This document shows, piece by piece, positions 52,855 through 60,819 of a stretch of 64,000 nt of DNA. This DNA comes from Labilithrix sp. GTDB taxonomy: Bacteria > Myxococcota_A > Polyangia > Polyangiales > Polyangiaceae. How positions within the stretch are numbered: position 1 is the first letter of the stretch; every line of letters begins with the position of its first letter. A program made the translations under genes and the position numbers. The stretch spans positions 62,001 to 126,000 of the forward strand of contig JAHBWD010000011.1 of NCBI GenBank assembly GCA_019637175.1, given 5' to 3'. Under the pieces are notes generated by a model. It was not told the DNA's origin. It did no database searches and saw only the letters and a program-made list of their open reading frames with translations.

Positions 52855-52869
52855 GACCTCCTGGAGGTC
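52855..52869 (-). promoter_or_regulatory. Inverted repeat containing the DoxX ribosome binding site
   Basis: GACCTCC, one base, then GGAGGTC. On the minus strand the AGGAGG in the second arm is the ribosome binding site of DoxX. Pairing of the two arms would hide it, a possible on/off control of translation. Confidence 0.45.
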
Positions 52870-52902
52870 GCGTTACAAGTTCTGGGCCTGGCGTCGCAGC
52901 GA

Positions 52903-53688
52903 TCACGCCGCGCGCGCGACGTGCTCGAGCCGCTTCTTTCGAGCGGGACCAAACGGCGCCATGATGCTCAATGCACCCATCGCCGCCGTCTCGAGCTCGA
53001 CGCACGTGCCCGCCTGCGAGTCGGGCGGCACCTCGACGGCGAAGCCCTGCTGCATCGCGTCCGTCGCGGTCGCCATGATGCCGATCTCCGTCAAGCATCC
53101 CGTGAGCACGAGCGTGTCGACCTTGAGCTCGTCGAGCACGACCTGGAGGTTCGACTCGTAGAAGGCGCTGTAGCTCGGCTTCTTCACGATCCGATCGCCC
53201 GACTCCGGCGCGATGTCGTCCCAGACGTCTTGCCCCGAAGTTCCTTTCACGGCGTGCGTGCCCCACGCGTCGAGATCGGGATCGTCGGGATCGTGCTCGT
53301 CGATGACGTACACGATCGGCACGCCGGCGGCGCGCGCGGCGTCGAGGCGCTTCTTCAGCGCGGGCACCACCTCGCGCGCGCGCGGGACCTCGAGCAGAGA
53401 GCCCGGCGTCAGGTGGTCTTTGATCATGTCGATGACGACGACCGCGCGCCGCGCCGGCTTCGCCTTGCCGACCGAGGCGAGGATGCGACCTCGAAGATCG
53501 GCCGACGGCGCGGCGGCGGGCTCGCCCCGACCGAGCGTCGAGAGCAGCTCGCGGATGTCGCGGACGGCGGCGCGCACCTCGGGGGGCTGAAGCGACAGCG
53601 CCCCGTCGTCGACCCGCTCGGGTCGCCCTGCCAGCACGAACGCAGCGGCGTCGGCCAGCTGCTCTTCACCCTTGTTCGCGTCGCTCAT
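52903..53688 (-). CDS. Isochorismatase-like cysteine hydrolase with N-terminal extension
   Basis: 261 residues from ATG 53688 (ribosome binding site GAGGAT 3 bases before). Residues 82-250 are the hydrolase: Asp87 in V-V-V-I-D-M-I-K-D, Lys170 in V-K-K-P-S-Y-S-A-F and Cys198 in T-G-C-L-T-E-I form the triad. Family members hydrolyse nicotinamide, isochorismate or N-carbamoyl compounds. The first 80 residues (L-A-D-A-A-A-F-V-L-A-G and R-A-A-V-R-D-I-R-E-L-L) are a helical extension not usual for the family, resembling short regulatory helices of anti-sigma type. Confidence 0.86.
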   Translation of the reverse strand: MSDANKGEEQLADAAAFVLAGRPERVDDGALSLQPPEVRAAVRDIRELLSTLGRGEPAAAPSADLRGRILASVGKAKPARRAVVVIDMIKDHLTPGSLLEVPRAREVVPALKKRLDAARAAGVPIVYVIDEHDPDDPDLDAWGTHAVKGTSGQDVWDDIAPESGDRIVKKPSYSAFYESNLQVVLDELKVDTLVLTGCLTEIGIMATATDAMQQGFAVEVPPDSQAGTCVELETAAMGALSIMAPFGPARKKRLEHVARAA

Positions 53689-53875
53689 GACATCCTCGAC
53701 CGTGTGAAACCTCGAGTGGTGAAGCCTTCAGGAACAAGGAGGCCCGTGCTCGTCATCTTTCACTCTTCTTCTGCGGGCCTGCAACCTCTACGCGGCAAAC
53801 GGCTGGCCGGTTCCATGCATTTGGAGGGGTGGAGACGGCGGTGCGAAAAGGCTTTCCCGCCCCTTTACAGTGTAG

Positions 53876-55612
53876 GTGAAAACAAGGTCTCATGAGGCCG
53901 TGAGCGCTCCGATTTTCGGCTTCAACGCGGCTCGTTCGTCCATCGTCGAGGAGGTCGTCGACCGCATCACCCGCCAGACGAAGGATCCGCTCCTGGCCCT
54001 CAACGAGGCGGCGTACCTCGAGACCCGCCGCCTCCACAGCTCGGGGCACCCGGAGCTCGCGGAGTGGCGCTACCTCGCGGCTCAGCTCGGCCGGATGACC
54101 GACGCCGAGCTCCGCGACAAGCTGCGCGTCTACGCCGATCGCTACGCGTGGGACGTCGCGGGCAACTTCGATCGGCGCGTCTACAAGTTCGCGTCGCGCG
54201 CGATGGCGCCGCTGCTCGGCGCGCTCATGTCGCCGCGCGCGACGATCCGCAACATCCATCAGTCGTTCGATCTCACGGCGCTCGACAGCCGCATCCTCGT
54301 GCAGGGACCGCGCGAGCACATCCGCAAGCTCAGCGAGCGCGGCACGATCGTGTTCACGCCGACCCACCTGTCGAACCTCGACTCGGTGGTCTTCGGCTTC
54401 GCGATCGAGCGCGCGGGGCTCCCGCCCGCGGTCTACGGCGCGGGCAAGAACCTCTTCACGAACCCCGTTCTCAGCTACTTCATGCACAACCTCGGCGCCT
54501 ATCGCGTCGACCGGCGGCTCCGCCACTCGCTCTACAAAGACGTCCTCAAGACGTACTCGACCGTCCTCATCGAGCGCGGCTACCACTCTCTCTTCTTCCC
54601 CGGCGGCACGCGCTCGCGCTCCGGCGGCGTGGAGCGCAAGCTCAAGCTCGGCCTCGCGGGCACCGGCATCGAGGCCTTCGTGCGGACGACCGTGCGCGCG
54701 CGCCAGCAGCCGGTGTTCTTCGTGCCCGCCACGATCAACTACCTCCTCACGCTCGAAGCGGAGACGCTCATCGACGACTTCCTCCAGGAAGAGGGCAAGG
54801 CGCGCTACATCATCGACGACGACGAGTCGACGCGCTTCGCCCGCGTCGCGTCGTTCGCGAACAAGCTGCTCGGCCTCGACGCCGCGTGCGTGATTCGTTT
54901 CTCGAGGCCGCTCGACTGCTTCGGCAACTTCGTCGACGACGAAGGGATGAGCCACGACGGCCGCGGGCGCATCGTCGACGCCTCGTCGTACGTCATCGGG
55001 CGCGAAGGCAAGCCCGTGGCCGACGGCGCGCGCGACGCCGAGTACACGCGTGAGCTCGGCGACCGCATCGTCGACGCGTTCAAGCGAGACACCGTCGTGA
55101 TGGCCACGCACATCGTCGCCGCCTGCGCCTTCGAGCGCCTGCGCCGGGCGGTCGGCAAGGCCGACCTCTTCGCGGTGCTGCGGCATCGTGACGACGTCGC
55201 CGTCTCGCGATCGGAGCTCGCCGAGGACGTCGACGTCATGATCGCGCGCTGCGGCGTGATGGAGGACCACGGCGAGATCGTCTTGGCCCCGAACCTCAGG
55301 GGCAAGCGCGGCGACGCGGTCGTCGACGAGGCGCTCAGGGCCTTCGCGGGTTACCACACGCAAGAGGTGCTCGCGCCGCGGGGCAGTGAGCTCGTCCTCC
55401 GCGACACGCGGCTGCTCTTCTATTACCAGAACCGGCTCGCCGCTCACGGGCTCGCCTTCGATGCGATCGCACCGAAAGGCATGGCGCCGGCGAAGCCGAG
55501 GACCTTCGGGCCGGGCGGGCAAGGGCCGGACGGAGCCGGCGGGGCAGAGGCTCCGGAAGGGCCTGACGGGAGCCTGCGATCCCCAAAGACGCCGCCCGCG
55601 GCCACCGCTTAG
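53876..55612 (+). CDS. Glycerol-3-phosphate acyltransferase-like protein (PlsB-like)
   Basis: 578 residues from GTG 53876; GTG 53900 is another option. It has the acyltransferase motif H-L-S-N-L-D (HX4D, 164-169), an N-L-G-A-Y-R-V-D-R-R segment near 205-214 and F-P-G-G-T-R-S-R-S-G at 241-250, where the usual E of FPEGTRSR is replaced by G. The enzyme adds the first fatty acid to glycerol-3-phosphate or a similar acceptor. The C-terminal quarter (about 430-578) is an extra domain ending in a Pro/Gly/Ala-rich tail. The 190 bases upstream hold only a weak possible promoter. Confidence 0.85.
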   Translation: MKTRSHEAVSAPIFGFNAARSSIVEEVVDRITRQTKDPLLALNEAAYLETRRLHSSGHPELAEWRYLAAQLGRMTDAELRDKLRVYADRYAWDVAGNFDRRVYKFASRAMAPLLGALMSPRATIRNIHQSFDLTALDSRILVQGPREHIRKLSERGTIVFTPTHLSNLDSVVFGFAIERAGLPPAVYGAGKNLFTNPVLSYFMHNLGAYRVDRRLRHSLYKDVLKTYSTVLIERGYHSLFFPGGTRSRSGGVERKLKLGLAGTGIEAFVRTTVRARQQPVFFVPATINYLLTLEAETLIDDFLQEEGKARYIIDDDESTRFARVASFANKLLGLDAACVIRFSRPLDCFGNFVDDEGMSHDGRGRIVDASSYVIGREGKPVADGARDAEYTRELGDRIVDAFKRDTVVMATHIVAACAFERLRRAVGKADLFAVLRHRDDVAVSRSELAEDVDVMIARCGVMEDHGEIVLAPNLRGKRGDAVVDEALRAFAGYHTQEVLAPRGSELVLRDTRLLFYYQNRLAAHGLAFDAIAPKGMAPAKPRTFGPGGQGPDGAGGAEAPEGPDGSLRSPKTPPAATA

Positions 55613-55705
55613 GCACGCCGGAAGGCTAGGGGTGGCGCTCCCGCCAAGCCTTGCGCTATCTTGCCGGCCCTTTCCGCTCCCCCGCGCGGGGAGACGAACG
55701 TCGTC

Positions 55706-57886
55706 ATGACCGAACCGGACAACAACGAGTCGAACGCGAACGCAGATGCACCGAAGGCCGAAGGCGGCGAGCCGAAGGTCGAAGGTGGTGGTGCGCCGAC
55801 CACGGAGGCGAGCGCCGAGGCGAACGCGAACGTGAGCGAGGCGAGCCCGAACGTGGAGCCAAGCGCGAGCGCGGAAGCGTCCGCGGAGTCCGCCGAGGCG
55901 GACGGCGACGACGGAGACGAGGAGGGCGAGGCGACGGCGTCGGAGGGCGCCTCCGAGGGCGCCGCCGCGGCCGACGGCGCGCCGGTGAAGAAGAAGCGGC
56001 GTCGCCGGCGGAAGAAGAAGGCGCATCCCGAAGGCGCGACCGCCGAGGGGCAGGCCGAAGGCGCGGCCCCCGAGGGCGGGGCCGAGGGCGCGCCCGCTCC
56101 GCGACCGCCGAAGCCGAAGAAGGAGCGCCCGGAGCGCGAGCGCCCTGCGTTCAACGTGGGCGACGTCGTCTTCGGCAAGGTCCTCGAGGTCACCGAAGAC
56201 GCGCTCTTCGTCGATCTCTCGGGCAAGGCGAAGGCGCTGTTCGATCTGCGCGAGCTGCTCATCACCGAAGAAGAGGCCGAGGAGTACAACCGCGCCCACA
56301 AGGCCGATCGACGCGAGGCGCAGGCTGCGCGCGAGGAGCCCGCCGCGGAGGAGCCCGCCGCGGAGGAGCCCGCCGCAGGAGAAGCGACGGAGGCCGACAC
56401 GCAGGCGGCTGCCGACCCGGCGTCGGAGGCCGTCACGCTCGAGGTCGTACCGGTCGACGTTCCGCCGGAGGCGCACGCTTCCGAGCCGGTCGCCGCCGAG
56501 AGCGCGCCGGTCGAGGTCGCCCCGGAGCAAGCGCCGACGACGGAAGCGACGGTCGTCGCCGCGGCTCCGGCCGCGAGCACCCACGAGGTGCGGCAGGAGG
56601 CGCAAGAGGCGGAAGAGAAGAGCCCTCAGCTCCCGCGCGTCATCCTCGAGCCGGGGGCGCCGTTCGTCGGCCTCGTCCACAACGACGGCGGTCGCGGCGG
56701 CCTCGTCGTGCTCACGCACCACCCCAAGCGCGTCTCCAAGGCCAAGCCGATGGTCGCCGAGGCGTCACGCTCCGGCGCGCTCGTCTTCGGCCTCGTCACC
56801 GGCACGATCAAGGGCGGCGTCGAGGTCGACGTCGACGGCCTGCGCGCCTTCGCGCCGGCGTCTCACGTCGAGCTCCGGCCCGGCGCCGATCTCTCGCACC
56901 TCGTGGGCAAGCGCCTCGCGTTCGCGGTCACGCAGTACGCCAAGCGCGGGCGCGACGTCGTGCTCTCGCGGCGCGCGCTGCTCGAAACGGAAGCGAAGGG
57001 GCGCCGCGACGAGGCGCTGAAGAACATCCAGATCGGCGCGATCGTCGACGGCATCGTGCGCACCGTCGTTCCCTTCGGCGCGTTCATCGACGTCGGCGGC
57101 GTCGAGGGGCTCGTTCCCCTGAGCGAGATGAGCCACAACCGGGCCGACGGTCCGAAGGACGTCTTCAAGCTCAACGAAACGACGCGCGTGAAGATCCTGC
57201 GCGTCGACGAGAAGGGCAAGCTCTGGCTCTCGCGCAAGGCGGCGATCGATGATCCGTGGGGTCAGGTCGCGCAGAAGTACGCGCAGGGCACCAAGCACGT
57301 CGGCAAGGTCGTGCGCCTCCAGCCGTTCGGCGCCTTCATCGAGCTCGAGCCCGGCATCGACGGCCTCATCCACTCCGCCGATCTGTCGGTGAAGCGGATC
57401 GAGCACCCCGAAGAGGTCGTCAAGGTCGGGCAAGACCTCGAGGTCGTGGTCGCGAGCGTCGACTCGCGGCAGCACCGCATCGCGCTCCACCCCGCGCCCA
57501 CCGGCGAGGCGGCCAACGAAGAGCCGCAGCGCGTGCAGATGGGCAAGACGGTGAAGGTCGTCGTCGTCTCCGTCGAGTCGGGCGGCTTGATGGTCCGCGT
57601 CCGCGGCGCCACCGGGCGAAGCGCGCGCGGCTTCATCAGCGCGTCGGCCACGGGCACGCCGCGAGGCACCGAGCTTCGCAAGCTGTTCCCCGTCGGCAAG
57701 GAGCTCGAGGCCAAGATCATCGAGATGGATCCTCGCCGCGGCGAGCTCAAGCTCTCGATCAAGGCGCTCAATGAAGAAACGGAGCGCAACGCCTACCAGC
57801 AGTATCGCGCGCAGGTGAAGCGCGAAGCCAAGTTCGGCACGCTCGCCGATCTCCTCGCGAAGCGGAACATCACGCCGAGCAAGTAG
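55706..57886 (+). CDS. S1-domain RNA-binding protein with acidic N-terminus (ribosomal S1-like)
   Basis: 726 residues from ATG 55706. Residues 1-92 are a low-complexity Ala/Glu/Gly region, followed by a basic cluster (K-K-K-R-R-R-R-R-K-K-K at 95-105). The first S1 domain begins at about 150 (V-G-D-V-V-F-G-K-V-L) but is interrupted by an Ala/Glu/Pro-rich insert of about 110 residues (about 205-315), and its second half resumes near 317. Four further S1 units follow, e.g. V-P-F-G-A-F-I-D-V-G-G-V-E-G near 455-468. It binds RNA, perhaps as a translation initiation or RNase-related factor. Confidence 0.87.
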   Translation: MTEPDNNESNANADAPKAEGGEPKVEGGGAPTTEASAEANANVSEASPNVEPSASAEASAESAEADGDDGDEEGEATASEGASEGAAAADGAPVKKKRRRRRKKKAHPEGATAEGQAEGAAPEGGAEGAPAPRPPKPKKERPERERPAFNVGDVVFGKVLEVTEDALFVDLSGKAKALFDLRELLITEEEAEEYNRAHKADRREAQAAREEPAAEEPAAEEPAAGEATEADTQAAADPASEAVTLEVVPVDVPPEAHASEPVAAESAPVEVAPEQAPTTEATVVAAAPAASTHEVRQEAQEAEEKSPQLPRVILEPGAPFVGLVHNDGGRGGLVVLTHHPKRVSKAKPMVAEASRSGALVFGLVTGTIKGGVEVDVDGLRAFAPASHVELRPGADLSHLVGKRLAFAVTQYAKRGRDVVLSRRALLETEAKGRRDEALKNIQIGAIVDGIVRTVVPFGAFIDVGGVEGLVPLSEMSHNRADGPKDVFKLNETTRVKILRVDEKGKLWLSRKAAIDDPWGQVAQKYAQGTKHVGKVVRLQPFGAFIELEPGIDGLIHSADLSVKRIEHPEEVVKVGQDLEVVVASVDSRQHRIALHPAPTGEAANEEPQRVQMGKTVKVVVVSVESGGLMVRVRGATGRSARGFISASATGTPRGTELRKLFPVGKELEAKIIEMDPRRGELKLSIKALNEETERNAYQQYRAQVKREAKFGTLADLLAKRNITPSK
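56333..56377 (+). repeat. Three tandem 15-bp units in the S1-protein gene
   Basis: A 15-base unit beginning GAGGAGCCC is repeated three times (the last has one change), encoding E-E-P-A-A each time, in the disordered insert of the S1 protein. Confidence 0.8.
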
Positions 57887-57898
57887 CGCCGCGAGGCG

Positions 57899-57920
57899 TT
57901 GTGCTACCATGGGAGCACAA
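57899..57920. promoter_or_regulatory. 22-bp palindrome at the RHH/PIN toxin-antitoxin start (putative operator)
   Basis: TTGTGCT at 57899-57905 and AGCACAA at 57914-57920 are exact inverted arms; the centre (8 bases around CCATGG) is nearly symmetric, with one mismatched pair. The last A of the palindrome is the first base of the antitoxin ATG. Ribbon-helix-helix antitoxins bind such palindromes to repress their own operon. Confidence 0.65.
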
Positions 57921-58225
57921 TGCCGAAGCGCGCCGGCGTGACCGAGAAGATCAGCATCTCCCTCGACAAGCGAGACGCGGCCGCCCTGCGGAAGCGCGCC
58001 AAGCGCCTGCACGGCGGCAACCTCTCGGCGGTCGTCGCCGAGCTCGCCGCAGACGCGAGGCTCCTCGAGGGGATGCACGAGCTCGTCGGTTGGCTCGGCG
58101 GCCCGTCGCTCACCGACGATGATCGTCGGGCGCTCGACCGTGAATGGCGGGGCGACGACCGTTCCTCGAAGAAGCCGGTGACGGCGCCCGCTCCGCGACG
58201 GCGTCGGCCCAAGGGCGCCGTTTGA
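57920..58225 (+). CDS. Ribbon-helix-helix-type antitoxin
   Basis: 101 residues from ATG 57920 (M-P-K-R-A-G-V). A short beta strand (K-I-S-I-S-L-D) then two helices (A-A-L-R-K-R-A-K-R-L and L-S-A-V-V-A-E-L-A) is the RHH pattern. The C-terminal half, with G-W-L-G-G-P-S, would bind and block the toxin. The stop overlaps the toxin start (TTGA). The operator palindrome at 57899-57920 supports autoregulation. Confidence 0.83.
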   Translation: MPKRAGVTEKISISLDKRDAAALRKRAKRLHGGNLSAVVAELAADARLLEGMHELVGWLGGPSLTDDDRRALDREWRGDDRSSKKPVTAPAPRRRRPKGAV

Positions 58226-58602
58226 GGAACGGCATCACCTTCGACACCGGCGCGCTGATCGCGCTCGAGCGCCGCTCGCTGCGCGCTCGACGGATCCTCG
58301 AGCGAGCCGCGGAGGAGCGCATTCGGATCACCGTGCCCTCGGCGGTCGTCACCGAATGGTGGCGGCGTCGGTCCGACGTTCGCGAACGGGTCGCCGCGGC
58401 GGTTCGCATCGAGCCGCTGACGGACGCCCTCGCCAGGATCGCCGGCGAAGCGCTCGCGTCGGTGCGCGGCGCGACGGCCGTCGACGCGATCGTGATGGCG
58501 TCGGCCGCGCAGCGGGGCGATCTCGTCTACACCTCCGACGTCTCCGATCTCGAGCGGCTTCGGTCGCACTTCCGCTCGGTGCGGGTGCTCTCGATCGGAT
58601 GA
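58222..58602 (+). CDS. PIN-domain toxin (endoribonuclease)
   Basis: 126 residues from TTG 58222, overlapping the antitoxin stop. PIN acidic residues: Asp8 in F-D-T-G-A-L, Glu45 in V-V-T-E-W-W, Asp88 in A-V-D-A-I-V-M-A and Asp106 in Y-T-S-D-V-S-D. Such VapC-type toxins cut tRNA or rRNA when released from antitoxin. The size and the antitoxin-first order are typical of a type II toxin-antitoxin operon. Confidence 0.87.
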   Translation: MRNGITFDTGALIALERRSLRARRILERAAEERIRITVPSAVVTEWWRRRSDVRERVAAAVRIEPLTDALARIAGEALASVRGATAVDAIVMASAAQRGDLVYTSDVSDLERLRSHFRSVRVLSIG

Positions 58603-58629
58603 CCTCGCTCAGCGCGGTATCGCGGTATC

Positions 58630-59472
58630 TCAGCGGCAGCGGAGCTCGCAGCGGACGCTCGCGGGGGCCGTGATCGTGAGGCCCGGCGGGCGCGACCGCG
58701 CGTCGTAGACGCACGCGAGATCGTCATAGCCGCCGGTGTCGCTGCGGAGCTGCGTGAGCACGCCGGGCGCCTCGAAGCGGAGGATGATGACCGGGTGGAT
58801 CGCCTGCGCGCTCACGCGGTCGAGGCACGTGCGCATCTCGCGGAGCATCGGCGTGAAGCCTTCGCTGACGCGGCCGAGATCGTCGGCGCTCACCGTCGAC
58901 GTCGCGTCGGGCCGGCACGTCGTCGTGCATCCCCCCGCGGCGTAGACGCCCGGGGTCGCCGTGGGAGCCGGAGGCGCCGCAGGCGCCGCGCCCACGATGG
59001 CGGGCGCCCGCTTGCCCGCGCCGCGGTTCGATCGCATGTAGCCGATGATCTCGTTGGCGGCGGCGCGGAGCGCGGCGGCGCTCTTGTCGCCGAGCGCGTT
59101 GCCCGTCACCGTGATCTGTCCGATGGTGCGCCGGCTCTTGGCGTCGACGAAGTCGACGAGCATACGCACGTCGTCCTCCGCGGTGTGGCTCGGGGTCATG
59201 CGCGTTCGCAAGATGAGCTCGGCGCCTCGGTCGAGCGGCACGGGCTCGAGGAGCCCGTTCTTCCGGAGCTGAGACTCGAGGTAGGCGAGGAAGAGCTCGC
59301 CGTCCTTGGTGCCGTTCGGCATGCCCGCGGCGTCGACCTCGATCGTCGCCGTTCGGTAGGCCGCGAACGGTGACTCGAGCGGACGGCCTTCGGTGACGGA
59401 GCCGGTGCTCGTGCACGCGATCGATCCGAGAAAGAGCGAGAGGAGAAGGAGAAAGGCAGGCCCCCGGAGCAT
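58630..59472 (-). CDS. Lipoprotein with paired-cysteine C-terminal domain (paralogue of 50900)
   Basis: 280 residues from ATG 59472 (GTG 59475 is also possible), lipobox G-S-I-A-C with Cys at about 20. The N-terminal domain has G-A-E-L-I-L-R-T-R-M-T and L-V-D-F-V-D-A-K-S-R-R. The C-terminal domain has C-T-T-T-C, M-R-T-C-L-D-R-V, P-V-I-I-L-R-F-E-A-P-G-V-L, G-G-Y-D-D-L-A-C-V and V-R-C-E-L-R-C, matching 50900-51751 element by element and the shorter 18707-19291. Convergent with the PIN toxin gene (28 bases). Confidence 0.78.
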   Translation of the reverse strand: MLRGPAFLLLLSLFLGSIACTSTGSVTEGRPLESPFAAYRTATIEVDAAGMPNGTKDGELFLAYLESQLRKNGLLEPVPLDRGAELILRTRMTPSHTAEDDVRMLVDFVDAKSRRTIGQITVTGNALGDKSAAALRAAANEIIGYMRSNRGAGKRAPAIVGAAPAAPPAPTATPGVYAAGGCTTTCRPDATSTVSADDLGRVSEGFTPMLREMRTCLDRVSAQAIHPVIILRFEAPGVLTQLRSDTGGYDDLACVYDARSRPPGLTITAPASVRCELRCR

Positions 59473-59484
59473 CACGCCAGACTA

Positions 59485-60819
59485 TCAGAGGAGGCGTCGC
59501 GCTTTCACCTCGAGGTAGCGCTTCACGAGCAGCGGCGTGATCTCCTCGGGCCGCGCGTCGAGGACGAGGGCGCCGGAGCTCTTGAGGCTGCGCACGATGG
59601 CGTCGCGCCACGCGAGCGACTCGCCGGCGGCGGCGCGGACGAGCAGATCCGCTTCGCTCGTGACAGGCTCGGTGGCGAGCGCCTCCACCTCTTCGTCTTT
59701 CATGAGCACGCAGAGCGGCAGGTGCCGCGGCATGAGGCTCTTCACCGCGGCGGCGAGGTCGCGCGCGCTTCGCGGCTCGAGGAGGTTCGTGAAGACGACG
59801 AAGAGCGAGCGCGCCTTCACCTGCGTCTTCAGGAAGACCATCGCCGAGCGATAGTCGGTCGCCGTGAGACCGGCGTCGAGCGCGTAGGCCGCGCGCGTGA
59901 GCTTGCGCCCGCCGGATCTCCCGCCGCTCGGCCGCAGGAAGCTCCGCGGTTTGTCGTCGAACGTGAAGAGGCCCGCGCGATCGCCCCCGCGCAGCGCCAC
60001 GTCGGCCGTGAGGAGCGCGGCGGCGAGCGCGTGATCGATGCTCGTGATCCCCCGGCTCTCGCCGCGCATGCCGCGGCCGGTGTCGATCGCGAACACGACG
60101 TTCTGGTTCGACTCCGCCTGGTACTGGCGCACGACGAGATCGGTGCGCCGCGCGGACGCGCGCCAGTCGACGTGCCGGATCTCGTCGCCGACCTGATACG
60201 GCCGCAGCCGCTCGAACTCGGTGTCGCCGCCGCGCACGCGCAGGCTCCCGAGCCGCGCGTCTTCGCGGCCTTGGCGGCGCAGCATCTCGAGCGCGCGCGC
60301 CGCGTGGACGTCGGGGTAGACGTCGACGTCTTGCGACAGCTCGAGGCGCTCTTGGCGCTCGAGCAGGCCGAGCGGGAGCGCGTAGCGCACGGTCACCGCG
60401 CCGAAGCTCTGCTTGCCGCGTCGGGTGGGCGTGATCTCGTAGCGGAGCGAGGCGCTCGCGTGCGGCGGGATCTCGAAGACGCCCGGGAGGCCGGAGGCCT
60501 CGGCCTCGGCGAGGGGATCGTCGGTGACGGTGCCGCGCAGCGCGCGCGCGCTCCGGTTGTGGAGCACGAGCGTGACCGCGTTCGCGCGGCCGACGGAGAA
60601 GATCGACGGCGCGCTGCGCTCGGCCTGCACGCGCCGGCCTCGCCCGACGACCGCGTCTGCGCCGGCCATGGCGAGCACCAGCGCGTCGAGGGCGAGCCAC
60701 GCCGCGTCGATGCCGGGCACGAACCCGGCGGCGAGCGCGACGGCGGTCGCGACGAACGCGAGGCCGACGAAGCGCCGCGTCGGGACGAGCGCCGTCTTCG
60801 CCGTCTTCGCCGTCTTCAC
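59485..60819 (-). CDS. DUF58 domain-containing protein
   Basis: 444 residues. GTG 60819 overlaps the stop of the upstream MoxR gene (GTGA), so it is coupled. The N-terminus carries three K-T-A repeats encoded by a 9-bp repeat (60791-60817), then two membrane helices, then the DUF58 motif L-R-P-Y-Q-V-G-D-E-I-R-H-V-D-W-R-A-S-A-R. A vWA-like domain follows, with V-F-A-I-D-T-G-R-G-M-R near 270 (its MIDAS-like sequence is weak). DUF58/MoxR pairs act as membrane-linked chaperone modules in many bacteria. Confidence 0.9.
   Translation of the reverse strand: MKTAKTAKTALVPTRRFVGLAFVATAVALAAGFVPGIDAAWLALDALVLAMAGADAVVGRGRRVQAERSAPSIFSVGRANAVTLVLHNRSARALRGTVTDDPLAEAEASGLPGVFEIPPHASASLRYEITPTRRGKQSFGAVTVRYALPLGLLERQERLELSQDVDVYPDVHAARALEMLRRQGREDARLGSLRVRGGDTEFERLRPYQVGDEIRHVDWRASARRTDLVVRQYQAESNQNVVFAIDTGRGMRGESRGITSIDHALAAALLTADVALRGGDRAGLFTFDDKPRSFLRPSGGRSGGRKLTRAAYALDAGLTATDYRSAMVFLKTQVKARSLFVVFTNLLEPRSARDLAAAVKSLMPRHLPLCVLMKDEEVEALATEPVTSEADLLVRAAAGESLAWRDAIVRSLKSSGALVLDARPEEITPLLVKRYLEVKARRLL

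Noticed and set aside
53753..56722. A 989-residue open frame on the minus strand, opposite the PlsB-like and S1 genes
   Set aside because: High GC content leaves few stops in antisense frames. It lacks a signal, motif or start context, while the plus-strand frames carry clear domains.
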